Shown: in pieces, positions 11,990 to 22,968 of the stretch
How the letters are laid out: the number at the start of each line of letters is the position of its first letter
How positions within the stretch are numbered: the first letter of the stretch is position 1
Assembly (NCBI GenBank): GCA_963921425.1
Contig: OY992833.1
Span: forward strand, 27,948,698-28,012,697
DNA: 64,000 nucleotides
Direction: 5' to 3'
DNA from: Dryas octopetala
Taxonomy: Eukaryota; Streptophyta; Magnoliopsida; Rosales; Rosaceae
The notes under the pieces: model-generated
Database searches by the model: none
The model's input: the letters and a program-made list of their open reading frames with translations, nothing else
What the model was told of the DNA's origin: nothing
Translations under genes and position numbers: made by a program

Positions 11990-13950
11990 TTAGAGATAAA
12001 ATCTCTCATAACCTCCACCTAAAATCTACCTCTCCTATAACCCCCAATCTTACACTTAATATTTTCCTAAACCCCCCAGTCAACTAATACACAGCCAAGT
12101 TTGACTCCCCATCTTTTAATTTTCCAGTTTTACCCTTTTTTTTAATTTTCATTTTCCATTTTATGGGTGCTCTCTCTCTTTCGGTCTCTCCCATTTGCGT
12201 GCCTCTTTCTCCCCGCTGCTGTCGCCGGTGCGTGCGCCGCCGTCTGGTGACGGTTGCCGGCGATACTGGTCCCATCACACTCGCTTCTCATTCCTCTTCC
12301 TCTCCTTGCCCTCCACTCTCCGGAAACATAACATCGACGCCGGATCGGTCTAGGCAAACTCAAGCTCCCTCGCCGGCGATCTGTCAATTCCGGCGATGAC
12401 GAGGTGTCGGACGGGTTGGGTTCTTCTCGCCTCTTCCTCCACTATCAATCTATGGCCTTTTCTTTCCCATAAAATCCACAAAAACCCAAATGCAGCCCGA
12501 AGTCCGATCGTCATCTCCGGCGGTGACTTCGAGATTCTAGCGACATCGCAGCCGCTCTCCACTTCCATAAGCTTCCTCTCGACGTGGTGAGTGTGATGGA
12601 GGTCTCCGATTCTCCAACTGACCACCGTGGACGGCGAATCGATGCCGAGAAAGTTTGATTGAAGTGGATTGAAGTGGTTCCGGTTTCATTCTTCTCCCCT
12701 TGACAGTCTCTCTCTCTACTGGTATACAAATTTTGGTTCAATTGCATTGAATTTCAAAAGCCTTAATTTGAAAACCCTAATTTGAAATTGATTTGTGAAT
12801 ATGTTTGTGAAATGTATAATTTGTGAATTTATTTTAATTGAATTTGTTATAAATCGGATAGAAATGTGGGTTTTTTAATTGATTTATAAGTATATACAAA
12901 TTTACTTTATTTATTGATTAAACAGTTTCAGTTCTTGAAACATGAGTTTTAAATGAATTTTGAATGAAATTATGGTTTTGAAATATGATGAATCAAATTT
13001 GCAGATAAAAACAGATGGAGGCAGTAGCGACTGTCATGTACTCGTCGCGCGTGAGGTGATCGGACGACGTTGTCTATGGTTTTAGTTTCACTAAATCAAT
13101 TTCTCTGAATTCAGTTTCAGTGCATTCAGTGAACTGAATTTGAATTTAATGAATGCAATGAAACTGAATTCACTGCAATTGAATTCAAACTGAAACTGAA
13201 TTTAGTCTATAGTTGTTTGATAGGCTCACATCGATGGCTTGCTGTGTTGGCTACTCCTTTCATTTCAATAGCTTGTTGTATTGTTGTTGTTTTTTTTTTA
13301 GAAGGCTGCTATGTTTTTTTCAGTGAAACGGAATTCAGTAAAGGTGTAACTGTTTTAGTGAAGTGTAACTGTTTTAGTAAAGGTGTAATTGTTTTTTAAT
13401 TAAGGTGTAATTGCATTTTAGTCAAGGTGTAATTGTTTCTTTTCAGTTTCAGTAAGTGAATTCATAACTGAATTCTTCAATTTAGTGTAACTGAAATTCA
13501 GTTTCAGTGTAACTGAATTTTTGAAATTCAGTTTTAATGTAATGAAATTCAATTTCAGTATTTGATTTTAGTTTTAGCGAAATATTGAGTTTTAGCAAAA
13601 ACTTCAATTTTTTCAGTTTCAGTAAGTGAATTCATAACTGAATTCTTCAATTTAGTGTAACTGAAATTCAGTTTCAGTGTAACTGAATTTTTGAAATTCA
13701 GTTTTAATGTAATGAAATTCAATTTCAGTATTTGATTTTAGTTTTAGCGAAATATTGAGTTTTAGCAAAAACTTCAATTTCAGAAGAAAAAAAAAATAGT
13801 TTCACCAAAATTCAGTTACAGTGATGTCAGCGTGCGTCAACGCGCGTCAGAAAGGTAATTTAGGATTATAAGTTATAGGGGGTTTTGAAAGATTTTCTAA
13901 ATGAGTGGGGGTTTAGGCAAATTTTTTAGGTGATTCAGAGATTTAAAATT
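11990..13950. mobile_element. Composite GC-rich/AT-rich region, probable non-autonomous element
   Basis: A block with sharply different composition from its surroundings. It opens with an AT-rich edge containing AAATCTCTCATAACCTCC near 11998. A GC-rich, CCGGCGA-rich segment (12160-12720) follows and looks like the 5' end of a plant gene. Next come AACTGAATTCAGTTTCAGT-type repeats, and finally an edge whose complement reads AAATCTCTGAATCACCTAA (near 13945). Both edges also carry AACCCCC / GGGGGTT motifs in opposite orientation. This resembles a Pack-type transposon, but I could not find a target-site duplication, so the borders are approximate. Confidence 0.4.
13441..13780. repeat. Perfect 170-bp tandem duplication
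   Basis: Bases 13441-13610 and 13611-13780 are identical over the full 170 bases as read. The unit itself is made of shorter variants of TGAAATTCAGTTTCAGTGTAA. Perfect identity suggests a recent duplication, or an assembly effect. Confidence 0.95.
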
Positions 13951-14870
13951 ATGCACTATTATTTACTTTGTTGATTATATATGTAATGAAAAACACGTAT
14001 GACGTAGAGGTTGCCACATTGCACCCTTATAATAATTTAGTTATGAGGGTGTTTAATTATAAAATGTGTAGTATATATTTTGGTTATGCAGGGATGATTC
14101 CTCACTAAGTATGTGCTAGATATCTCAACTTAAAGAAATAAAAAGAGAGTATGGAGATATATAATTAATACTTTAAAATTGAATAAGGTGGTTGATTTTA
14201 AAGCCTTTGTAAATTGTAATTGTATGACGTTGTAAATGGGCCCTTTGACAGATAAAACCCAAACTAACATGCAAGCTAAGCTAGCTATATATGTCTTGCA
14301 AACAACCATACATGTCACATGGGTAGCCCCCTCCAAACACTATTTCACTTCTCTTGCACTCCAAAACAAATTAAGACAAATTCCACCACCACCATCGCAA
14401 CAACCACTACCCTATATCCCCCACCACCACCACCACCACCACCACCACCTTCAACCTCAAATTCATTCAAAATTTAAAGAAAACAAGAAGCTACTTTTTC
14501 TTTTCTAATTAATTAGTTGTAGTTACTTGTATGAAAAGGACTGCAGATTCCCTAATTAACCCCATATAGCAAAATATCAAGTCTTAATTACTTGTCAATA
14601 ATTGGGTCAAATTTCCCTCCTAATTAGTCCTAAAGGACCTAAACAGCTCAAACCCCCACTCTAAATCTTAGGAGCCAATGAGATAGTGAAAGAGCAATCT
14701 CGTTTAACTTAAGAGCTACTGCTTACTAGATTGCGTGCTCAGCAGTGCTACAGAAAACCATTGCAACTAATATACAAACAAACTCATGTACATATAAATA
14801 TTCAAGTCAATGACCTGCATCAGACTAATTAGAGACTTGGGACTAATTACAAGCATATTCTATATTTATA
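13950..14870. other. Intergenic, nothing recognisable
   Basis: AT-rich spacer. It contains a (CCA)n run at 14421-14449, inside the open frame 14236-14508, which I regard as non-coding. Confidence 0.45.
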
Positions 14871-14885
14871 CTTACCACATTTCTT

Positions 14886-15045
14886 ATACCACATTTTTAT
14901 ACCATCTCACGTGTTATTACTTTATTGGACAAAGTTTTTCTTTTTCTTTTTGGGTTTTTATTTTTATTTTTTAGTATCCAATGTATGAATGTCATGTAAG
15001 TTGCCACATAAGGTGGTATGAAATTATGGTATAAAAATGTGGTAT
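14886..15045. mobile_element. Short MITE-like inverted repeat
   Basis: A 20-bp arm, ATACCACATTTTTATACCAT (14886-14905), is perfectly complementary to 15026-15045. The interior is AT-rich and non-coding. TA dinucleotides border both arms, so a TA target duplication is possible but cannot be proved by eye. Confidence 0.55.
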
Positions 15046-15069
15046 ATCTAGCACTACTGTTATAATAAT

Positions 15070-16895
15070 AAGGTGATAAGATGTATAAGCGAATTGAAAA
15101 AACTCTTTTGGAAGGGCGTTTTTTCTGTTAACTTTTGTTAATTTGGTCTTTTTGGCTTTTGATGACCATGTTTGGTGTGGTGTGAAATCTTAATTCGCTG
15201 GTGAGTAGTAGTACTAGTGCAGAGAGCAGAGCACTTTGGAGTTTTGAAATTAATGTGTAAGAGTTGCGATTAGTCAGTGATTAATTTACACAGCTTTCTC
15301 ATGGTCCAATAATGCTCCACATGACCCACACGTCTTTGCACAAACGAGTGACATGTGGGGGGGCAGCATTGGAGAAAAGAGTGCCTCGGTTCATGATCTG
15401 AGAGAGAGATTATTTTATTATTATTATTATAGTTGTTATTATAAATTAGGTGAGTGCACGCCAGAATCTTTTTTGTGGGTTGGAGATGAGATAGTGGAGT
15501 TGCTTGGTTTTGAAGTTTGTTCGATTATCCTATTCCTTCCTATTCTAGTATGTTCACATTTATATCTCCATTAATTTTTTTGTCTTTTAAGATCCATGAT
15601 AAAGATGATGTTTGCACATGGCTGTGTTTAGCCTAATTATATTTATTATTGGATTTATATATGCTTATCAGTTTATGTATCATCCATCTAAACAGGTAAG
15701 TTAAGTAAGACCCTCCTCGATACCCCTTCCAAGTCTATTTGGTAACTCTAATTTTACTTGCTACATTGCATGAAACCATCCACGTACATTAGTCTAATTC
15801 TAGCTTCTTTTTTTTTTTTTTTTTTCATGTATGCTGCATGCATGTACTACCTTTGATTCAAGAAAATCAAGGTCCCCTTAACAATAAGAAAAAGTAAATT
15901 GGCTCTTAAGTGAATATATTTTTCAAATTTACAGCCTAACTATATATTGTTAGATTGAAATATATATATTTATATCTTATAAAAAGTTGCCCAAAAATGA
16001 GGCTCCTTAGGCATGCACATACTGATAGCTATCAAGAATTGACTAAGATTTCAACATTTCTTTCATATAATTGTATAAAGAAAAATATTTTACTTATTCG
16101 TTGTTGAGGAAATTAGAAAAAAGTGTTGGGTGAAAGATCATTTAAATGCATATATCAAATCTCTAGCCAAGTGACACTTGGATGTTAAAGTACTTCAGCA
16201 AAGAGTGGCAAGATAGACACTTGGATCTCAAGGGATAATTTTTCTAATCCATACAAGATTTATTTAGAGACCAACACATGCAAAGGTCGCAAAAAGTAGT
16301 AGTTGTTATTGGTCACAACCCATTATTCCTAAACCACCAAATTGGCACTCTAACCAAAATGTCTGTCTTGAATCTTGATAAACAGGTGAGTCATCATCCT
16401 CATTTGACCAAAAAAATAAAAAGTCTTCATCCTCATCCATCAATTTTCTTTGGAGAAAAAATTACAACTAAATACTTTTGAGAATTTAATATTAATACAT
16501 AATAATTAAAATGAAACATTTAATCATAATTGTTTGATTAAAAAAATGTGTGAAAAGCAAAAGCCGGTACAGACGGACATTCTCCCACGTGTGCAGCTGG
16601 TATTTATGGCTTAAGCGATATAATAGGAAAATACAGAGGCGGCCGTATAAATATAGCTTAATTTAATCGGACAACAAAATTGTAAGCATTAATTTAATAA
16701 TGAAAAAGAAACAGAATTGAGGCTTTTTGAACATTTTAGCGTCCACTAAGAGCTACCCACGTGCGTGCGCCGACACGTGGCGCGCATTCCTAGAGCAATG
16801 TCTTTGGCCCCCAATTGGCGCGCGCAAAATCGATGGAAATATTCTTACATGGCTGGTATATCGAGAAAATACAATTCTTTTATTTTGGGTATAAA
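15070..16895. other. Intergenic, nothing recognisable
   Basis: AT-rich spacer with poly-T tracts (for example near 15810) and two ACACGTGGC-like G-box-containing patches near 16745-16785. No gene or RNA supported. Confidence 0.4.
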
Positions 16896-16900
16896 TATTT

Positions 16901-17268
16901 GGGGAATGTTATTTAAATTCTCTAATTTATTTTTTTCACCCACTTTTTTTTTTTAGTATTCTCATTTCACATTATATTTTTATGATTAAAATTATTAATT
17001 TTTAGATAATTATTTAAAAATTATATTTGTAAAAACTCAACGAAATCATAAATTATTTTATTATGTAATTGTTACCAAATAAACAAACGATGAATTAAAT
17101 TCTGTTTATTTGATCTTAGTTATATAATCAAACAATTTCTAATTTTGTTGATTTTTTACAAAAATAATTTTTATAATTAAATCTAAAAAATAAATAATTA
17201 TGATCATAAATTTATATTACAAAATAAAAAAATAAAATAAAAATCAATAAAAAAGTGGATAACATTCC
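16901..17268. mobile_element. AT-rich foldback MITE
   Basis: The ends carry the perfect inverted repeat GGAATGTTAT (16903-16912) / ATAACATTCC (17259-17268). Much of the interior also folds back: TAATTTTTAGATAATTATTT on the left pairs imperfectly with the AATCTAAAAAATAAATAATT region on the right. About 370 bp, no coding capacity. A second member lies around 37980-39530, split by a hAT insertion. Confidence 0.55.
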
Positions 17269-17550
17269 TTTAATTATTTATTTTCATTACTTAACAAGAA
17301 CTACAAGTGTTTACTAAAGTTAGTAATAAGTAGTAATAAAATTGGTCCACTGACATATGCAACAACAACAATCAATGCCCAAACAAAGCCTATTCCCTGC
17401 ACGTGCATGAGTGCGTGTTTTAAAAAATTTAGATAGAAAAATGTCTCACAACTCAATTTATTTTCACTTTGTTCTATTAACCTTTTTTTTTAGTAAATAA
17501 TTATTATGTATGAGATTCAAACTCATAATTTCTTTTTATAATCCATTAGA

Positions 17551-17650
17551 CAACTAATTATTATGCATGAGAAATTAAGTATCATCCATTAAAGCAACTA
17601 ATTATTATGCATGAGAAATTAAGTATCATCCATTAAAGCAACTAATTATT
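17551..17650. repeat. 44-bp tandem repeat, 2.3 copies
   Basis: The unit beginning CAACTAATTATTATGCATGA occupies 17551-17594 and 17595-17638 with identical sequence. A third copy is truncated after about 12 bases. Confidence 0.9.
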
Positions 17651-17839
17651 AACATTATGTGAAACCCTTTCAATTTTTATTTACATCAGATAAAATCACC
17701 ATATTATGCAATACATGTGAAACTTATTAAACACAGCGTTAGTAAAATAGGTAAGTTGTATAATCTTCTAATCTTCAGTACTTAGTTAGATTGAGATATC
17801 AAAAATTTAAAGATATGTTAGATAACGTTTTGATTTTGT

Positions 17840-18150
17840 TTTTAGTTGAAAATAGAAAAGAAATAATAATGAGACAAAAAGTAGAAAAGAAAATTACATA
17901 TGTACAAAATGATTTAAAGGTAAAAAATAAAATGTTTAAAGGTACCTGAAATGTGTAAAAGTACAAAAATTAAAGTTTCTAAAGTACAAAATGAATATCT
18001 AAAGGTACAAAAATGAAATATTTAACTGTACAAAATGAAATACCTATTGATACGAAAGGAAAATGTCAAGGTACAAAATAAAATATATAAAATCTAAAAT
18101 CTAAAAAATAAAAATGTATAAAGTATTACAATAAAATACCTAAAGAAAAA
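17840..18150. repeat. Degenerate tandem repeat, about 20-bp unit
   Basis: Variants of AAAGGTACAAAATGAAATA recur roughly every 20 bases (for example near 17935, 18000, 18030 and 18075), separated by short AT-rich linkers. The array is decayed and non-coding. Confidence 0.55.
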
Positions 18151-19078
18151 AAACAAAATACTTAATATTGGTAAATATTTATTGGTCCAAATGAGAGTGG
18201 CACACTGGAGATTTTCCTGTTTTGTTTTATGATAAAGAAAAAACAAATATATGATAGATTGTGTTTATGGGGAAGAATAATTAGCACATGTCGTTAGAAA
18301 TTGTGGAATTTGGATGGTCAAAATCTCGTGAAACTAGCGGGTAATTTTGGGCCGTGTGATGCGAATTTTGAGAGTCGTAGAAGGGAAGGGTAGAAAAGTC
18401 GGTGGGACCAGTTGCCAGGCTGGCAGTGAGTGCGCGATTGTTTGTAGCTAGCTAGCTTCAATATTCACATTGAGATCCATCACGCACACACAGAGCTGAC
18501 TCAAAATTTGTCACACCAACAACAACAAATGATTTTGCCTTGTTTGCTTTTCCAATGGTTTTATTTTCTACCTGTTTTTTGTTTGGTAGTTGGTGCAAGA
18601 TTGGATTGAACGATGAACGCCAGAAGTGACCGTGTTCATAGTCAGATTACGACACACGTCCAATACGTTATCACACCCTCTCACCAATATTGTCTTAGAG
18701 ATAATGTAAATTAATACCGCATGTTTGTTCGATTTACATTTTGACGTGGTCAAATGGGCCGTCCAGTTGAAATTACACACTGCCCCTCCCCAATCCATTA
18801 TTCCATTGTTTTGTATTTGTTATCCTATTCCTTATCCTGTCCAAAGGGCAAGCCTCTCTTTTTGGAGGTTGAATTTGGAGGCAGGGGTGGTGATGATTAT
18901 AGGAGAAGACTAAAGACCACCTACACCCTTTTCGTGATTTGACTGAAACTTGGGCTACTTGGAGTTCTCCACCAAAGGGTAAAAAGCTTCTTTTAATTTA
19001 TAATTTTTTATGTAAACACGATAAACATCTGTGAAAATCAAGGGCAATTGCGGGAATTAAGTGGAAAAAATAAGAGGG

Positions 19079-19868
19079 TTGCTATTTGCACCCCCTAAAT
19101 TTTTTTTTGCACATCTTTTCTGAAAAAAGAAAAAAGAAAAATTAAAAAAAAAAAACTATTTGGCCCTCCTCTAACCCACACACCTCATCCCCATCCCCCC
19201 CCCCCCGGTACACACCCCATCCATCCCCCCCAGCACACACCCCACCGTCGAAGCCCACCCCCACCTCCCAATCCCTCATGTTCAGTGGGTACCTACCGAA
19301 TGAAACCACCGGGTTCGGCACTGGTTCGCCGAACCCGCTGCAATTTTTTTTTGGGTGTGGGTGTGGGTGGTTGGCCAGTAAGGGGTGTTCTGGGGAGTGA
19401 TGGCCGACATCTGGGGAGTATTTTCCGACCGGTGGGGTGACTGGTGGTGGCCGGATGAGGGAGAGGGAAGGAGAGAGAGTGGGGCGGGCCGGGGCTGGGG
19501 TTGGGTTTCTAGGAGAAAGAAAGATGAAGGGATGAGGGTGTGGTGGTCGGCGGGGTAAGAGGGAAGGAGAGAGAGTGGGGTGGGCCGAGGCTGGGGTGGT
19601 CGACGGGTGGTTACTCACGGGGGTGAGGTGTGTGCCAGAGAGAGGAAAGGTGAGGATGGAGTGTGTGGGTGAGGGGGTGTGTTGGGGGGGGGGGAGATGG
19701 GGATGAGGTGTGTGATTTTTGGGTGTGTGTGTGTATTTTTTTTTTTTTTTAGGAAGGATGTGCAAAAAGAAAAATAGATGGGGTATAAGGTCTATTCCCT
19801 TGAATTTTTTTTTTTTTTAAAGAAAGAGTGTGTAAAAAGAAAAAAAATGTGTGCAAATAGCAGCACTA
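19079..19868. mobile_element. Mutator-like non-autonomous element, GC-skewed interior
   Basis: The left end reads GTTGCTATTTGCAC and the complement of the right end reads GTGCTGCTATTTGCACAC. The subterminal zones are T-rich on one side and A-rich on the other. The interior (about 19170-19730) is GC-rich with C-runs on the left half and G-runs on the right half. The flanks AAAAATAAGAGG (ending 19078) and AAAAACAAGAGG (ending 19880) match at 11 of 12 bases and may be an aged target duplication. The proline-rich open frame 19142-19765 on the minus strand is low-complexity and not credible as a gene. Confidence 0.55.
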
Positions 19869-19880
19869 AAAAACAAGAGG

Positions 19881-21960
19881 GCACATGGTACAAATGATGA
19901 TTAACTTCATGGTTATAGACTTATAGTTAGGAAAGCGTGGTTGCGCATGTCCTATTAGGTTATTACTAATCTATATGTCATAAAGTTGGTAATTAAAATT
20001 TGATTCGAATATTATTGAGAATTTAGGCACAGTGAAAGTTGATGAAATGTAATTAGTTGACACGTCTCTCAGACTTACATATGAATTGAATTGGAGTATT
20101 CGAGCACGTCCACACGTGATTTAAAAGTGCAAGTGCCCAGCGTGAACATTCAGGTAAACAAGGAAAAATTTCATTGCAACTTCTGTTATTATAGCAACTT
20201 TTCTTAAATGAATTAGGTGCAATGATATATGGGTTTGGAAAGTTTTTTGTTTGAGAAGAGATGAAGAAAAAAAGATATAAGGTGTTTTTAAAATTATTGT
20301 TGTTTGCATATGGGTTTGGAAAGTTGATGTGTACTGTTGATACCAAAATTTGATTTGACAGAATAAGATGAAGTGCTTGAAATAGTAAGTTGAGTGAAAA
20401 ATCGAATATATTCAACAACAAAAAATTGAATATATTCGAGAAAAAAAATATCGAATATGTAAATTCTAAAAAATAAGCTAAAAAATTAACATCTAAAATG
20501 TAGGGCAACGAAGATAGATATCAAATTGAGAATATAAACAAAGTTTCAAGTGATAGAGATTGTGTGAGTTTGAAAGCCCCAAATAATTTTATGTGTAATT
20601 TTTAAAGAATTATAACAGTCTATTCATAAGAATCGTAATTGATAATTAGTTATACACTTATGCCTTAATAATTAGGTGGCTTTAATTTCCATATCAATCC
20701 TATTTATCCTTTTCAATAACTTAAGATTTATTTTTGATTTTCTTGAAATCTGATATGTTCTTGATAGATAAGTGATCTTTATATTGTTAAACTAATTAAA
20801 TAATTATTCTAAAACTTCAAAACCTAAACATTGTGTAATTTATGGAGTGTTACCGCACTTCATGCTGAACATAACATTTTATCTATTGCACACTAAAGTT
20901 AAAACGTTACACAATTACATTTATATGGAGAGTTCTGATTTTGATATGGTCTTTAAGTGAGTAATTAAGAGCCCTAACTTTGAAATATTGCAGAAAAGGA
21001 CACACCCTACAAAACCCGATTTTCATATTTAGAAGAATAATACTCAACAACAAATGCATCAAATGAGAAGACGTTTTAAAGGTACACAAACACAACAATT
21101 CTCTTTTCAAATTAATGGATGGGTAGTCATAATCAATTTAAAATTGAATTAATTGATGTCTCCTCTGTAAGTAAAAACTAAACCGTTTATTTTTTTAATA
21201 AAATGGGTCGAATCCCTCATAAAACTTGATATAAAAGTGGCCCTATCATAAATTTCCAAGTAATAATGAAATTAATAATACCAAAGCCAGACTGAAGAAG
21301 TTAAAAACAGATTTGACCAGTCAAATACGGATAATTACAACGTTCCTTGTAATGATTTAAAAATCGTAACCACCAAAAAAGCAACGAGTGTAAGGAGCCC
21401 CTCATCTCATGCGTCGCAGGCGATCTAAACCCTCCAATGGAAGCCGAAATGAACCGGAAAGTCTGAGAAATTGACTCAGCGCGTAGACGAGAAATTGGAT
21501 CTTTCACGGACTGGAAAAGACGTAATAGTTACGGAGTCGTCGACTGGCCGTAGAGACTAGAGAGGAACAGTTATGAGTCACCCCCAGTCAACACGTGTCG
21601 TTACCGGCGCTTACCGGTTCCCGGTTCCATAACGGCGACCTCGTAAGAACCTCTCAGCTTTTGGTGGGGCCCACATCCACATCCACATCCATATCCACCA
21701 TCAGCTTCACCACCACCTTCATCTTCTTCTCTTCCTTCTATCTATTAAGGAATAAAATAAATTATTTAGGATCTAAAAAAACAAAAACCAAAAAATAAAC
21801 ACGGAAAGAATATTAAATAAAAACATTATTAATTTATTAAAAAATTTTAAAAAATGGGTTTAAGAGAGATAAAGGGGCCTTCTTAAAGATTTTGCTCCAA
21901 AGCCAAAGCCCAAAGCTTTCTCTGATTTGCAGAGAGAATCCAAAGGACAACTCACAACTA
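19881..21960. other. Intergenic, upstream of the F-box/kelch gene
   Basis: AT-rich spacer, then the promoter side of the F-box/kelch gene (21540-21960). The latter includes an ACACGTGTC G-box (about 21591-21599). Open frames here have no recognisable product. Confidence 0.45.
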
Positions 21961-21961
21961 C

Positions 21962-21966
<5 letters not shown>

Positions 21967-21994
<28 letters not shown>
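21967..21994. repeat. (GA)14 microsatellite in the F-box/kelch leader region
   Basis: Fourteen GA units lie about 130 bases before the inferred 5'UTR intron. GA/CT tracts are common near plant transcription starts. Confidence 0.85.
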
Positions 21995-21998
<4 letters not shown>

Positions 21999-22060
21999 CG
22001 CGAAGAACAGAAACAGCAGCGCAGCACAACACAGTTTAAAGTGAGAGTTTAGAGATAGAA

Positions 22061-22081
22061 ATGGAGAGAGAGAGATTGTAA
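22061..22081 (+). other. Short upstream ORF in the F-box/kelch leader
   Basis: ATG at 22061 opens a six-codon frame (MERERL) ending in TAA at 22081. It lies in the inferred first exon, before the 5'UTR intron. It may affect translation of the main frame if the transcript starts upstream of it. Confidence 0.35.
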
Positions 22082-22125
22082 AATTTTGAAAATTCTAATC
22101 AGGTCCTTTTGTTCTTATCCAATCC

Positions 22126-22812
22126 GTAAGTCACTAAGTCCCTCCTCGCATTTCTTTTCATTTCTTATTTTGTTTTCGATTAATTTATCTTGCTTTCTTA
22201 TATGGGAAAAATTGTTGAATAAAAAAGGTTTATTACGAATAACCAATTGTGAACAGATCTAATTTGGATTTTAGCTTTTTAAATTTTTTTTGTTGGGAGA
22301 TAGATTAGAAGTCGGAAATTGAAGTCCGACTTCTATAACTCTGTGCTGATTTTAATTACTGAGTTTACAATTTTAATGTTCGAATAGCGATTCGATTTGC
22401 CTTTCTTGAAATTCAAAGATTTTTGTTTCTTATTTCCAAACAAAGTGTCCAAATTTTGATCTATAGCTTTCATTTAAATTGTCTGTGGAATTCTGGTTTC
22501 TGGGGTTTGTGTCCTTTTTAACAAATTTGGTTTCAACGGAGGCATTTTGACTTTCTCACATATTAAAAGAAAAGAAAATCATTGATAGAGTTTTTTTTTT
22601 TTTTTTTGATTCCTGAAGATAATTTATCTGGATCGTCTGTTTATTGGATTCGTAAAGCGGAAAATTTGACATACAGAGTGGAAAAAGTTGGTCTTTCGTC
22701 ATGTAATTCATGCATTCAATGATAAACATTTGTCTTTGAAAATATTTTTGAGAAAGAAAATCGGACTTTTTTTTTTTTTTGAATAAAATTTGTTTTAATT
22801 CTCTCTGAATAG
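22126..22812 (+). other. 5'UTR intron of the F-box/kelch gene (inferred)
   Basis: A consensus donor CCGTAAGT follows 22125 and a pyrimidine-bearing acceptor TCTCTGAATAG ends at 22812. The acceptor precedes the coding ATG at 22969 by about 156 bases. The intervening sequence is T-rich, as expected of a plant intron. An alternative donor CAGGTCC lies at about 22101. Confidence 0.55.
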
Positions 22813-22968
22813 GTTGTCTCTGTATTTTGACCGAGTTTCCTGAGGGACTTGGGGGCTTGGATTTTGGAAGATTTATCCGTGGAATTTGTCATTTTACCAA
22901 CAAAAGAGGCTTTGGATAGAATTGGGTCTGTGAATTTGGTGCCTTTCAATTGATTGTTTCTCGGAGAC

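Noticed and set aside
12350..12625. 91-residue minus-strand and overlapping plus-strand frames
   Set aside because: Several overlapping frames stay open only because of GC-rich composition. None resembles a known protein. Treated as captured or decayed sequence.
13441..13780. CRISPR-like repeat array
   Set aside because: The copies are adjacent, with no spacers, in plant nuclear DNA. It is a plain tandem duplication.
19142..19765. 207-residue minus-strand open frame, proline-rich
   Set aside because: The frame lies in C/G-run repeats within a Mutator-like element. It is low-complexity, with no domain and no gene structure.
22954..22968. Upstream start for the F-box/kelch protein
   Set aside because: The codon at 22954 is TTG. 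The ATG at 22969 gives MLEG, which fits the family N terminus.
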